A program made the position numbers and the translations under genes. DNA of 24,233 nt from a virus, in IMG/VR virus record IMGVR_UViG_3300034101_000454, positions 1 through 24,233 of that record, one strand, 5' to 3'. The notes beneath the pieces were generated by a model. The model was not told the origin of the DNA, made no database searches, and was given only the letters and a program-made list of their open reading frames with translations. Of this stretch, positions 7,677 to 14,695 are shown piece after piece (positions within the stretch are counted from its first letter, which is position 1; the number at the start of each line of letters is the position of its first letter).

Positions 7677-9280
7677 CAGACGATTAGCCCGCCCTGTTCA
7701 TAGGCGATGTCGAACGCCACCAGTTCAACGCGAGGCAATGGCGTGACGCCGTAGGTGACTTGAACCTGTGGAGCGAATGAAAACCCGGTTTCACCGATGC
7801 CAACCCAGCCGGTTTTGTAAGACGCCTTGATGTTGGACGTGTCCCACAAGGCGCTGTCCCATAACCCGCTATCCCATTCCGAGGTCAGGAAGTTCGCAGG
7901 TGATGACGGCGCGCTAGGCAATGTCTCGGCGTAATCGGTTGAGCCGCTCACTTTGGCGATGATTGGGGTTGCAGCCTTGAAGATGGTTCTGGCCATCGTG
8001 ATTGTCTTGGTTACGCCCGGTGCGTCCAGATGGTCGAACGCCCCGCTGTAGGCTGCCGTGTAGGGCGTGCCATCGTCAGAACCGCCCGATTCCATTTCGT
8101 AGATGCAGCCATCGTTCGCGCCGAAATAGCCACGGCCATTGAAAAGCGACATGCACCGGGTCTGCCAGTTGGTGAACCGCGCCCATGCGCCCGTCTGGAT
8201 ATTACAAACGAAGCAAATGTCATCCAGCCCGGTAACGGGAGGCAGGGACACAACCATCATCGAATTGGCTGACCATTTCAGGATCTCGAATGGCAGCGAA
8301 ACCCGGTCCTTGGCTTCCTTGCGCCATTCCGGTTCAATCGCGCGAGACACTGCCGACAATGACAACGCCGCGCTGTCCTTGCTGACGGCTTCCGACAGGG
8401 CAATGACGCCTTCTTCAGTCGCAATGAGCAAGTCACCGCCAGCCTGCATGATGGCTTTCATGCCAAGAGGTCGGCTGATGTTATAGACGCCTTGGATTGA
8501 CCACTTGGTCGGGTCGGAAGGGTCGGTGCCTTGATAGATTGCCACCTCGCCAGTCGTGGAGACGAACACGCATTTCTGGTTTGTGCCATCGCCGGCATCC
8601 AGCGACCATGTAGCGCCGAACAGCAATGCGCCACCATCCTGGAACACGCCGGCAAGCGATATGTCCTGAGCCGCACCACCGACGCTATCCACGGGCAGGA
8701 ACCACGCCGTCTGGGTACCGCCCTGAACCATGAAGATCCGATTGGAATAAACCCAGCCCTGAGACAGAAGCGAAGTCGTCACGCCCGTGATTGCCGGGGT
8801 TGAAACGCCCGTAATCGGTGTGAAGCTGGTGCCGTCATACAAAAGCGGGCTGTTCGTGCCGTTAAAGCAGTATTGATAAATCCCGCCCGTGGTCGTCATT
8901 TGAAGCGTTGAATAGTAGCCCGATGTCCTGCCTGTCACGGTTGCCGAGATTGGCGTTGTCGGCGTGGAAGGCGTCGTGATGTCATAGACCTTGTCGAGAT
9001 CAGCGGCGAACCGCTTGCGCCCACCTGCCCCGATATATTCCCACATGGACCGCACCGGGATAGCGCCAGCCAACGTAGCACTCTTGGCGCGTCCACCTCG
9101 CACTCGGATGCCGGTTGTGGTGGGGAACCAATTGTCTAGGGTCAGTGCCGTTTCAGGTGACTGAATGGCGTAATTTTCGGACAGCACCCAGCCCCTACGT
9201 GGTGCGGGGAATGTCTTGGCCTTCATCGCTGCCGGTCGGGCTGCCGTTGGCCTAACCTGACCTCTTGCGGGCCGGATCAT
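7676..9280 (-). CDS. tail nozzle / tubular protein B-like beta-propeller protein
   Basis: This 534-residue, beta-rich protein carries repeated propeller-blade-like segments. Examples are GGAKSATL-type turns near the N-terminus, VYSNRIFMVQGG, DLLIATEEGVIAL and GYFGANDGCIYEME. It lies directly after two adaptor-like genes. Length, composition and order match podophage tail nozzle proteins such as T7 gp12 and P22 gp10, which lengthen the stubby tail and hold packaged DNA in the head. A Trp-rich repeat (EWDSGLWDSALWD) occurs near residues 468-480. The start overlaps the adaptor stop as ATGA. Assignment to the T7 or the P22 lineage needs structure prediction. Confidence 0.75.
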   Translation of the reverse strand: MIRPARGQVRPTAARPAAMKAKTFPAPRRGWVLSENYAIQSPETALTLDNWFPTTTGIRVRGGRAKSATLAGAIPVRSMWEYIGAGGRKRFAADLDKVYDITTPSTPTTPISATVTGRTSGYYSTLQMTTTGGIYQYCFNGTNSPLLYDGTSFTPITGVSTPAITGVTTSLLSQGWVYSNRIFMVQGGTQTAWFLPVDSVGGAAQDISLAGVFQDGGALLFGATWSLDAGDGTNQKCVFVSTTGEVAIYQGTDPSDPTKWSIQGVYNISRPLGMKAIMQAGGDLLIATEEGVIALSEAVSKDSAALSLSAVSRAIEPEWRKEAKDRVSLPFEILKWSANSMMVVSLPPVTGLDDICFVCNIQTGAWARFTNWQTRCMSLFNGRGYFGANDGCIYEMESGGSDDGTPYTAAYSGAFDHLDAPGVTKTITMARTIFKAATPIIAKVSGSTDYAETLPSAPSSPANFLTSEWDSGLWDSALWDTSNIKASYKTGWVGIGETGFSFAPQVQVTYGVTPLPRVELVAFDIAYEQGGLIV

Positions 9281-9885
9281 GGGGAACGATCCCGCGCGTC
9301 ATAGGCTGCGTAATCAGCCAAGGCCGCTTCAAATTCGGCCATCTGGTCGGCGAAGTCCTGCCCGACATGGCGACGTTGACGCCAGATAGCGCCCTTCACA
9401 AGCAAGTCCTCGGGGAATAGCGCTGTCTCGGCATCAACACTCATGCGGCTGGTGCCGTTCGATGCCCAATTCAAGGTCTGCACCGTCACGCTTGCCGTTG
9501 CGGCATTGGCAAGGAATGGGTAGAAGCTGATGGTTGAACCGACAAGCCGGAAGAACCGTGGCGTTCCCTCGATAGGGGTCAACGATGCCCATTCATCAGG
9601 CGACAGGCCACCACGAACCGGAACACCGCCAGCGTTCACCGCATTGCCGTTTATCAGGCGCGAGAAGCCCGTAGGCAGGGCATGGGCCACCAGCGCGCCC
9701 GTGCCTGTCACGGTCGTTGTCTGCCGCAGCGCGCCCCAATCCACGCGCCTTGCAACATCAAGCCCGGTATCATTGATGAACTGGACGATATTGACAATCT
9801 CGCGCGCGGTCGAACCGCCAGCAGTCGCCGGAACGTCTAAAGCCGTGTTGCGGGCAACGTCTTGGGCTATCGTGAGCAGCGTCAT
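9277..9885 (-). CDS. second head-tail adaptor-like protein
   Basis: This 202-residue protein has an N-terminal helical part with FINDTGLDVARRVDW, a beta-rich core with the turn HALPTGFSRLINGNAV, and a C-terminal helical part ending AEFEAALADYAAYDARD. Podophage tubular/adaptor proteins that sit under the portal (T7 gp11-like) show this layout. It is joined by ATGA overlaps to another adaptor-like gene upstream and to the nozzle gene downstream. The LPTGF turn and helical tail parallel those of its neighbour, suggesting an old duplication. The role is inferred from order and architecture. Confidence 0.65.
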   Translation of the reverse strand: MTLLTIAQDVARNTALDVPATAGGSTAREIVNIVQFINDTGLDVARRVDWGALRQTTTVTGTGALVAHALPTGFSRLINGNAVNAGGVPVRGGLSPDEWASLTPIEGTPRFFRLVGSTISFYPFLANAATASVTVQTLNWASNGTSRMSVDAETALFPEDLLVKGAIWRQRRHVGQDFADQMAEFEAALADYAAYDARDRSP

Positions 9886-10472
9886 GGTGTGATTGTCCTC
9901 TGCCGCACGATGCCATTAGCCCAACGGTCCCGCTCGTCATTAATCAGCATGTCATTCAATGCGCCGGCAAATAGCTGGTCGGTCATTGCGGCCAACTCAG
10001 GATCACGCAGGAACTTCGCAGCCTCGAACCCGACCGCGTATAGGTAAACCTGCGGATGGGCAGCCAGAAGCCAGTTGCTTGTGGTGGTTGATGTCGTCAG
10101 CGTCGGGATGGCTGCGAAGTAGATGACAGACCGCGTTCCGGTTGCGCCGTAAACCAGCACATTTGAACCCGAGACAGCGTAGGCGTCATCACCGGATGCA
10201 GTGTCGCGCGTATCAACGATTGAACCCGCCCGCATGGTCGTTGTGGGGTTGAAAAACAGTGAGATGATTTCAAGGCAATCAGCCGGCAAAGGCGCAACGC
10301 CATCGGTGAAGGTCAACGTCCCGTTGGTGATCTGCTGCCGGGTGCGCAGCTTCTTGTTCAACGTCGCCTCGGCCATCTTCACCAAGCGAGGGAACACGTC
10401 GCTAATGGCACGATTGCCGACATGCTCCGAGACGGCTAGCCGAAGATCCAGATAGTCCGCAAAAGCGCTCAT
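9882..10472 (-). CDS. first head-tail adaptor-like protein
   Basis: This 196-residue protein has an N-terminal helical segment (SAFADYLDLRLAVSEHVGN), then LNKKLRTRQQ followed by a beta core with APLPADCLEIISL, and a C-terminal helical bundle (VYLYAVGFEAAKFLRDPELA). That pattern is typical of phage adaptor proteins linking portal and nozzle. The start is put at ATG 10472, which overlaps the upstream TGA as ATGA and has AAGGA about ten bases upstream. An in-frame extension to 10496 would run into the upstream coding sequence. The protein probably forms a ring on the portal together with the next gene product. Confidence 0.7.
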   Translation of the reverse strand: MSAFADYLDLRLAVSEHVGNRAISDVFPRLVKMAEATLNKKLRTRQQITNGTLTFTDGVAPLPADCLEIISLFFNPTTTMRAGSIVDTRDTASGDDAYAVSGSNVLVYGATGTRSVIYFAAIPTLTTSTTTSNWLLAAHPQVYLYAVGFEAAKFLRDPELAAMTDQLFAGALNDMLINDERDRWANGIVRQRTITP

Positions 10473-10795
10473 ACGGTCCCATCCTTTGTCCGCCACGCCT
10501 TGTTATCGCTGTCATTAAGCCAGCGTGACACAAAGGCGGTATCGCCTTCCGTATGGGCCTGCGCCATGCCGCTATCGTAAAGGACGTTGAGCGGGATTGA
10601 CGCGACGTGGTGATAGTCGCCCGACCATCCTGGCGCTGCCATGTTCCGCTGAGCCGTGTTGATATCAATGGTCGGCTCGACTTCGTAATCTGTCCGGAAG
10701 GTGAGTGTGCCGTCTGGGTTCTCACGTCGCCAGACCTGCCGGCCCAGCTTTGGCTCCCAATCATGCAAGGTCCAATCACCATCCTTGATCTGCAT
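10469..10795 (-). CDS. conserved small structural-module protein (108 aa)
   Basis: The protein starts at ATG 10795 with MQIKDGDWTLHDWEPKLGR, one base after the preceding stop. It contains WRRENPDGTLTFRTDYEVEP, then VASIPLNVLYDSG, and ends WLNDSDNKAWRTKDG. Proteins of this style recur between capsid and adaptor genes in alphaproteobacterial podophages as I recall them, without an assigned function. An in-frame extension upstream to 10993 has a basic, Ser/Arg/Pro-rich composition from reading the neighbouring gene in the wrong frame and was discarded. A head-completion or tail-joining accessory role is possible but unproven. Confidence 0.75.
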   Translation of the reverse strand: MQIKDGDWTLHDWEPKLGRQVWRRENPDGTLTFRTDYEVEPTIDINTAQRNMAAPGWSGDYHHVASIPLNVLYDSGMAQAHTEGDTAFVSRWLNDSDNKAWRTKDGTV

Positions 10796-10796
10796 G

Positions 10797-10991
10797 TCAG
10801 CCGCCCTTGTGCCGCTCAAACATGCCGGCTTCGATGCCGTCAAAGGCAGCATCAACCGACACTTCGATGATCGAACCGGCAACAACGCGGTCCTCGGTGC
10901 CGTCCGGCTTTTCCTCGCGCCAGAAGTCGCGAATGACCTTGACCTTGACCGAACTAACGGCAGCGGGTGCGGGGGATTTGGTATCTGCCAC
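10797..10991 (-). CDS. small protein after the capsid gene (start uncertain)
   Basis: The clearly coding part reads VKVKVIRDFWREEKPDGTED and ends GIEAGMFERHKGG, a small beta-type protein of unknown family. The preferred start is GTG 10991, with GACGAGG five bases upstream, giving about 65 residues. Two longer options are in frame. ATG 11081 is fused to the capsid stop as TGATG. ATG 11033 lies in the loop of the terminator hairpin. Using either would require translation through the terminator, so the shorter form looks better, but coupling from the capsid gene cannot be excluded. Small proteins here are often capsid cement, head-completion or joining factors. Confidence 0.6.
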   Translation of the reverse strand: MADTKSPAPAAVSSVKVKVIRDFWREEKPDGTEDRVVAGSIIEVSVDAAFDGIEAGMFERHKGG

Positions 10992-11011
10992 AATGGCCTC
11001 GTCTGGTTTGG

Positions 11012-11045
11012 GTGAAATGGAAAGGGGCGGCATTGCTGCCGCCCC
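11012..11045 (-). terminator. hairpin terminator after the major capsid gene
   Basis: A perfect 9-bp stem (GGGGCGGCA at 11024-11032 with its complement at 11037-11045) has a four-base loop. On the minus strand it is followed by TTTCCATTTC. It starts about 36 bases beyond the capsid stop, the usual place for a partial terminator that lets capsid messages outnumber tail messages. The T-run is interrupted, so leaky termination is expected. Confidence 0.7.
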
Positions 11046-11080
11046 CTGTGGTTTGCGTGGAACGCCTTTTCGCCAAGGCA

Positions 11081-12073
11081 TCAGGTCGATGATGTGAGGC
11101 CGAACACGTCAGCACAGACGCCAAGACCCTTTTCATTCTTGACCTTGAGAGCGCCTTCACCGATCAGGACGAACTTCTTGGCGTCGCCGGTCTTGGCAAC
11201 TTCCTTGTCCTCCTTGATCTTGCGGAACCAGCCGAACTGAAGGAACTCGGGGTCCACAAAGAACACGTTACGGGCCAGCGTAGCCGAGCCTGCCATCACG
11301 CGGTTGGGGTGGATCATGACCTTGCCGAACGGGCCTTCGTAAACATCAGCATTGGCAATGATGCTGTTGTTCTTGCCGGTGGATGCAGCGTAGCGGAAGG
11401 CCGCGACGTTGGTATCCGACATGAAGGTGACGAACACCGACTTCACGTAAGGCGAGGTGAACACATGGCGGAAATTCGCTCCGTTCGTGTAGCCTGACTG
11501 CATGACGGTATCCATGAGCACCTTGGTAAAGGCGCGCTGGGTGCCGTTGGTCGGAGCGGCTGTAAGGCCGGTGCCGGTATTGTATCCGCCGTTAGCGCCG
11601 GTCGCACCGCGCGAGACGTTCGACGTGATCCAGGTGTTGAGCGAGCCGAATTCACGGGTAGCGCCTGCCACCTGTGCGTTGGTGTCAACGATGGCGAACT
11701 CGGTATCCTTGCGAAGCTCGACGCCCTTCTTGAGCTTCTGATACTTCACCTGCTCGACGTTGCCGGCGTTGTTGGTGGCATCCTGCGTGCCAGAGATGAC
11801 GCCATCCTTGCGCATGATCTGGGTGTAGGAGCCGAGACGAACGGCAGCGCTGGTCGCACCGAAGGTGTATTCATCACCTTCAAGCTGGATGTTGGCGACT
11901 GGGGCTGCCAGATCATCCACCAGCCATTCAGGGTGAGTGGTATCGAAAGACACCTTTTCGATCATGGAATAGATCGGGGTATCTTCCGGCGTGATGCGGC
12001 TGATAACGTCAGACAGTTCTTCGCGATTGGCCTTCGCAGACGTGCTCTGGAAGGTGTTTGCAACGATAGCCAT
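11081..12073 (-). CDS. major capsid protein (HK97-fold, DUF5309/SU10-head-like)
   Basis: This 330-residue protein forms the shell of the head. The N-terminal half contains REELSDVISRITPEDTPIYS followed by SFDTTHPEWLVDDLAAP, the hallmark opening of the DUF5309 group of HK97-fold capsid proteins. The later segment FVDPEFLQFGWFRKIKEDKE and a conserved-looking C-terminus (GEGALKVKNEKGLG) also fit that family. No N-terminal delta domain is seen, which agrees with a separate scaffold gene just upstream. ATG 12073 has AAAGGA about ten bases before it. The stop overlaps a possible downstream ATG, and a terminator hairpin follows. Confidence 0.9.
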   Translation of the reverse strand: MAIVANTFQSTSAKANREELSDVISRITPEDTPIYSMIEKVSFDTTHPEWLVDDLAAPVANIQLEGDEYTFGATSAAVRLGSYTQIMRKDGVISGTQDATNNAGNVEQVKYQKLKKGVELRKDTEFAIVDTNAQVAGATREFGSLNTWITSNVSRGATGANGGYNTGTGLTAAPTNGTQRAFTKVLMDTVMQSGYTNGANFRHVFTSPYVKSVFVTFMSDTNVAAFRYAASTGKNNSIIANADVYEGPFGKVMIHPNRVMAGSATLARNVFFVDPEFLQFGWFRKIKEDKEVAKTGDAKKFVLIGEGALKVKNEKGLGVCADVFGLTSST

Positions 12074-12106
12074 TGTGATAGTCCTTTCGGGGGATGATGA
12101 TGAGGG

Positions 12107-13078
12107 TCAGTCAAAATCAATCCGCATTGCGTCGCGGATCGATCCGGATCGAGCCAGCTTCGCCATGGCATCACGATTGTTGGACGTTGGTGCCGCCTTG
12201 GTCCGCTTTGGAGCGGCGACGGGTGGCACGTCCTTCACCTTCTCTTGCGCCTTGGAACGTGCCGCTAAGGCCCGCTTTCCGATGGCTGCGAAGTGCAGCG
12301 CCGCGAAAAAGCGATGGTCCGTGACGGCAGACAATTCCTGCGAAGAAACACCGAGTTCCTGCGCCGCCTGATAAATATTGTTGAAGAACTTTTCACGCCC
12401 CGCACGGTCGCGCGTTTCAGGGAACGCGGCTGCCAGAGCCTCGTTTTCCTGCCTCAGCACTTCCTCACGGAGACCAGTGTTTTCAACTGTCTTGGCGGTT
12501 TTGGCAGCTTCGGCACCCATTCTGACAAGCTGCTCAATCTGAGCGACTGCCGCATCATGGGTGGCCTTCATCGCGGTAAAGCGGCCCGGATCTGAATAGG
12601 CCAGACTGGGGCTTGGTGCTTCCGGAATGTTCTGCGCAAGATATTCGGTAAAGGTGTTCGTAATAGCCTGTAGCTGATTGGCTTCCGCTTCGACGGCTCG
12701 ACGATAGTTGCTCGTCTCTTGCGTCTTGCGGCTGTAGTCGGCTTGTCGCAGGTAGCCGTTTTTCAGTTCCGACAAAGGAACCTTTTCGCCTGACTGCAAC
12801 TCAACGATAACGGTGTCATCAACCTTGGCTGGCTTGGCGTCCTTGTCGCGCGCTTCGGCAGTCTCGGTCTCGTCGTCGTCGTCACTGACTTCGGCCTCTT
12901 GGTCGCTCGCAGCGGCCTCATCCGTCTCACCATCGGTCTCGGTTTCCGTTGGGGCTTCTCCGTTGTCCTGATCTTCATCAGGGTCGAAGTAGTCCCAGCT
13001 TTCCGAGGTATCGCTTGCGGTCGAGGGTTGCGCGTTATCGGTCCCGCCCGTGGGCAGGTTGTCGTTTTCGCTTACCAT
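12107..13078 (-). CDS. capsid scaffolding protein
   Basis: This 323-residue protein directs capsid assembly and is normally removed before DNA packaging. Residues about 25-80 are extremely acidic (runs of Asp/Glu such as EVSDDDDETETAE). Next comes a short folded segment (VIVELQSGEKVPLSELKNGYLRQADY), then long charged, coiled-coil-like helices (about 115-235) and a basic Ala/Lys-rich tail (about 270-305) suited to binding the acidic capsid interior. Composition, size and place directly before the capsid gene all match phage scaffolds. The start ATG 13078 has AAAGG about a dozen bases upstream. No protease domain is visible. Confidence 0.85.
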   Translation of the reverse strand: MVSENDNLPTGGTDNAQPSTASDTSESWDYFDPDEDQDNGEAPTETETDGETDEAAASDQEAEVSDDDDETETAEARDKDAKPAKVDDTVIVELQSGEKVPLSELKNGYLRQADYSRKTQETSNYRRAVEAEANQLQAITNTFTEYLAQNIPEAPSPSLAYSDPGRFTAMKATHDAAVAQIEQLVRMGAEAAKTAKTVENTGLREEVLRQENEALAAAFPETRDRAGREKFFNNIYQAAQELGVSSQELSAVTDHRFFAALHFAAIGKRALAARSKAQEKVKDVPPVAAPKRTKAAPTSNNRDAMAKLARSGSIRDAMRIDFD

Positions 13079-13117
13079 GTCTGGGGTTGCCTTTCGGCGT
13101 TAGTGTGGACGCCCCGA

Positions 13118-13351
13118 TTAGACGGGTGCGCCTTTCGTCGGTCGATTGTCTCGCAGGGATGCTGCAAGGTTCGACCGGAAAGCTCTTACGGCACGGGCCT
13201 CTGCCATTGCTGACTGCCGTGTTTCGTGGTCATTCGGCGGGGCATAAATGCCGCGTTCGATTGCGTCGTGTTCCAGTTCGTTCAGCACCACTTCAAGCAG
13301 TGGGTTGCTGACAATCTGCTCTGCCAGCGATGCGCGGTCCTTGGCGTTCAT
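13118..13351 (-). CDS. small helical protein (77 aa)
   Basis: The protein begins MNAKDRASLAEQIVSNPLLE and continues with VVLNELEHDAIERGI and RAVRAFRSNLAASL. It is therefore two or three amphipathic helices with a short basic tail. Similar small proteins with a LAxQIxxNPLxxxxxxxLE opening occur in phage capsid regions as I recall them, but no function is assigned. The ATG overlaps the stop of the repeat-protein gene as ATGA, and the scaffold gene follows about 40 bases later. Its place next to the scaffold gene suggests a head-assembly accessory; this is inference. Confidence 0.7.
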   Translation of the reverse strand: MNAKDRASLAEQIVSNPLLEVVLNELEHDAIERGIYAPPNDHETRQSAMAEARAVRAFRSNLAASLRDNRPTKGAPV

Positions 13352-14517
13352 GCAGCCAACAACAGCACAAGGGCTGCCTCTTCGTTGCGACGCCGAACCC
13401 GACGCCTGATTGTCTCTGCCTGTGCAAGCACCAGGTCACGCAGTTCCGCCGCGTCCATGTCGCTGGATCTGAATTGGGCAATCGCATCTTGCAAGTCTGC
13501 AATAGCGGTCGGCGACACCAGCGATGGCAGCGCTATCGGGTCGAATTCCGCGACGATTGCAGCGGCTTTTTTGGTTCGCGTCTTGTCGGGCCTTGTGAGC
13601 CTGACGGCAGCGCGTTCCAGTTCCTTGATTTGCTTCGTGTAGAAGAACTTGCGAGACTGGCCAGACGTTCTGAACCCGGCATCATCACCGCGTCGGACTG
13701 TGATCGGTGCAGCGTTGTTAGCCACAACCTCGAACGTGAGCGACGTTGCGCCTTCGATGTATGTTTCACCGGACAGCAGCGCAGACGCGGCGAACGTCAG
13801 CGATGTCGAGCCTTCGATGTCTGCGACAGACGAGCCAGACCCGGTCAGGTCGCCCGATGTCGCGAATGTCAGTGACGATGCAGCGCTAACAAGCCCGCCG
13901 CCGAACGCATCCCCAGCCGGGGTGAATGTGAGCGACGATGCGCCGTCAATCTGTGCCGCCGTGGACGCCGTGGCGGTCGTGGTAAAGGTCAGCGATGTTG
14001 AGCCGACAATATCACCGCCCGAGCCGCTTCCGGTCAGGTCGCCAGCCGGGGTGAACGTCAGTGACGATGCCGCTTCGATCAGCCCGCCACCAAACGCCGT
14101 AGCGGCTGGCGTGAACGTCAGGCTAGACGCGCCGAGAAGCGGGCCATCCCCGATCAGGGACGCCGCTGGCGAGAAGGTTAGTGTTGACGCACCCAGAAGC
14201 GGGCCATCTCCCAGCAGCGTAGCCGCTGGCGAGAAGGTGATTGACGTTGCGCCTTCGATGTTAGCGCCTGCACCGCCAGACCCGGTAAGGTCTCCGGTCG
14301 TCGTGAACGTCAGGCTTGACGCGCCGTCAACCGCTGCGCCGCCTGTAACAGCACCGGCTAGCGAGAACGTCAGTGACGTTGAACCGGATATTGCACCGCC
14401 AGCCGCTAGGGCCTCAGTCTGCCAAGCGTCGGGCTGGAATGCGCCAGGTTGAAACGCGACCGTGATGCCGCCGCTTTGCTTGCCAAGGACGCCGGTTGCC
14501 AGCCAAAAGACAAGCAT
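13348..14517 (-). CDS. virion protein with eleven tandem ~20-residue repeats
   Basis: After an N-terminus with the phage-type motif VAFQPGAFQPDAWQ, residues about 41-266 form eleven repeats. Each is built on (G/A)(A/S)(S/T)SLTF(T/S)PA followed by a Gly-rich turn. SLTF-type cores begin near residues 48, 68, 92, 112, 132, 152, 175, 195, 215, 239 and 259, so the spacing is 20 with occasional 23-24 where a Gly/Ser insert occurs. Such regular Thr/Gly-rich repeats suggest a beta-solenoid or stacked-strand shaft. The C-terminal ~100 residues are helical and basic (FFYTKQIKELERAAVRL, then ETIRRRVRRRNEE). A surface fibre or decoration protein is likely. No strong ribosome binding site precedes ATG 14517. 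The exact function is unknown. Confidence 0.75.
   Translation of the reverse strand: MLVFWLATGVLGKQSGGITVAFQPGAFQPDAWQTEALAAGGAISGSTSLTFSLAGAVTGGAAVDGASSLTFTTTGDLTGSGGAGANIEGATSITFSPAATLLGDGPLLGASTLTFSPAASLIGDGPLLGASSLTFTPAATAFGGGLIEAASSLTFTPAGDLTGSGSGGDIVGSTSLTFTTTATASTAAQIDGASSLTFTPAGDAFGGGLVSAASSLTFATSGDLTGSGSSVADIEGSTSLTFAASALLSGETYIEGATSLTFEVVANNAAPITVRRGDDAGFRTSGQSRKFFYTKQIKELERAAVRLTRPDKTRTKKAAAIVAEFDPIALPSLVSPTAIADLQDAIAQFRSSDMDAAELRDLVLAQAETIRRRVRRRNEEAALVLLLAA
13720..14397. repeat. degenerate tandem repeat array of ~60-72 bp inside a CDS
   Basis: Eleven diverged copies of a roughly 60-bp unit, some with 9-12 extra bases, encode the SLTF repeats. On the plus strand they show as recurring gtgaacgtcag-like blocks. 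Several neighbouring copies are close in sequence (for example those with GPLLGAS), pointing to growth by unequal recombination or slippage. Confidence 0.8.
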
Positions 14518-14527
14518 CGCGCGTTAC

Positions 14528-14695
14528 TCAGTCGTTAGCGGCAAGCAGGGTGGCAAGCGTCAGTTCAGTTTCGGCCAGATCCTCGTCAATTGATGCGACA
14601 CGGGGGATGTCACCCAATGCCGCCGCGCTTGAACGCAACTGGCTCAGATAGGCGACACGTCGCTCAAGCATTTCGATGATCTGGTCAATGGTCAT
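14528..14695 (-). CDS. 55-residue coiled-coil protein
   Basis: A short gene begins with ATG 14695, whose A is shared with the TGA of the upstream propeller gene (TGATG), and ends with TGA at 14528. The protein starts MTIDQIIEMLERRVAYLSQL and continues with a second helix (SIDEDLAETELTLATLLAA). The two predicted helices are joined by a short Gly-Pro turn, giving a helical hairpin. Tight coupling on one side and a ten-base gap to the next gene on the other support a real gene despite its size. A subunit-bridging or assembly role in the virion-surface block is possible; no family is recognised with certainty. Confidence 0.75.
   Translation of the reverse strand: MTIDQIIEMLERRVAYLSQLRSSAAALGDIPRVASIDEDLAETELTLATLLAAND

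Noticed and set aside
10796-10993. N-terminal extension of the 108-residue protein
   Set aside because: The extension overlaps the neighbouring small gene and is compositionally unlike the conserved part, while an ATG one base after the previous stop is available.
13649-14452. Plus-strand 267-codon frame rich in NVSDDAPS repeats
   Set aside because: It is the antisense shadow of the SLTF repeat gene. The minus-strand frame has phage-type flanking domains and coupled neighbours.
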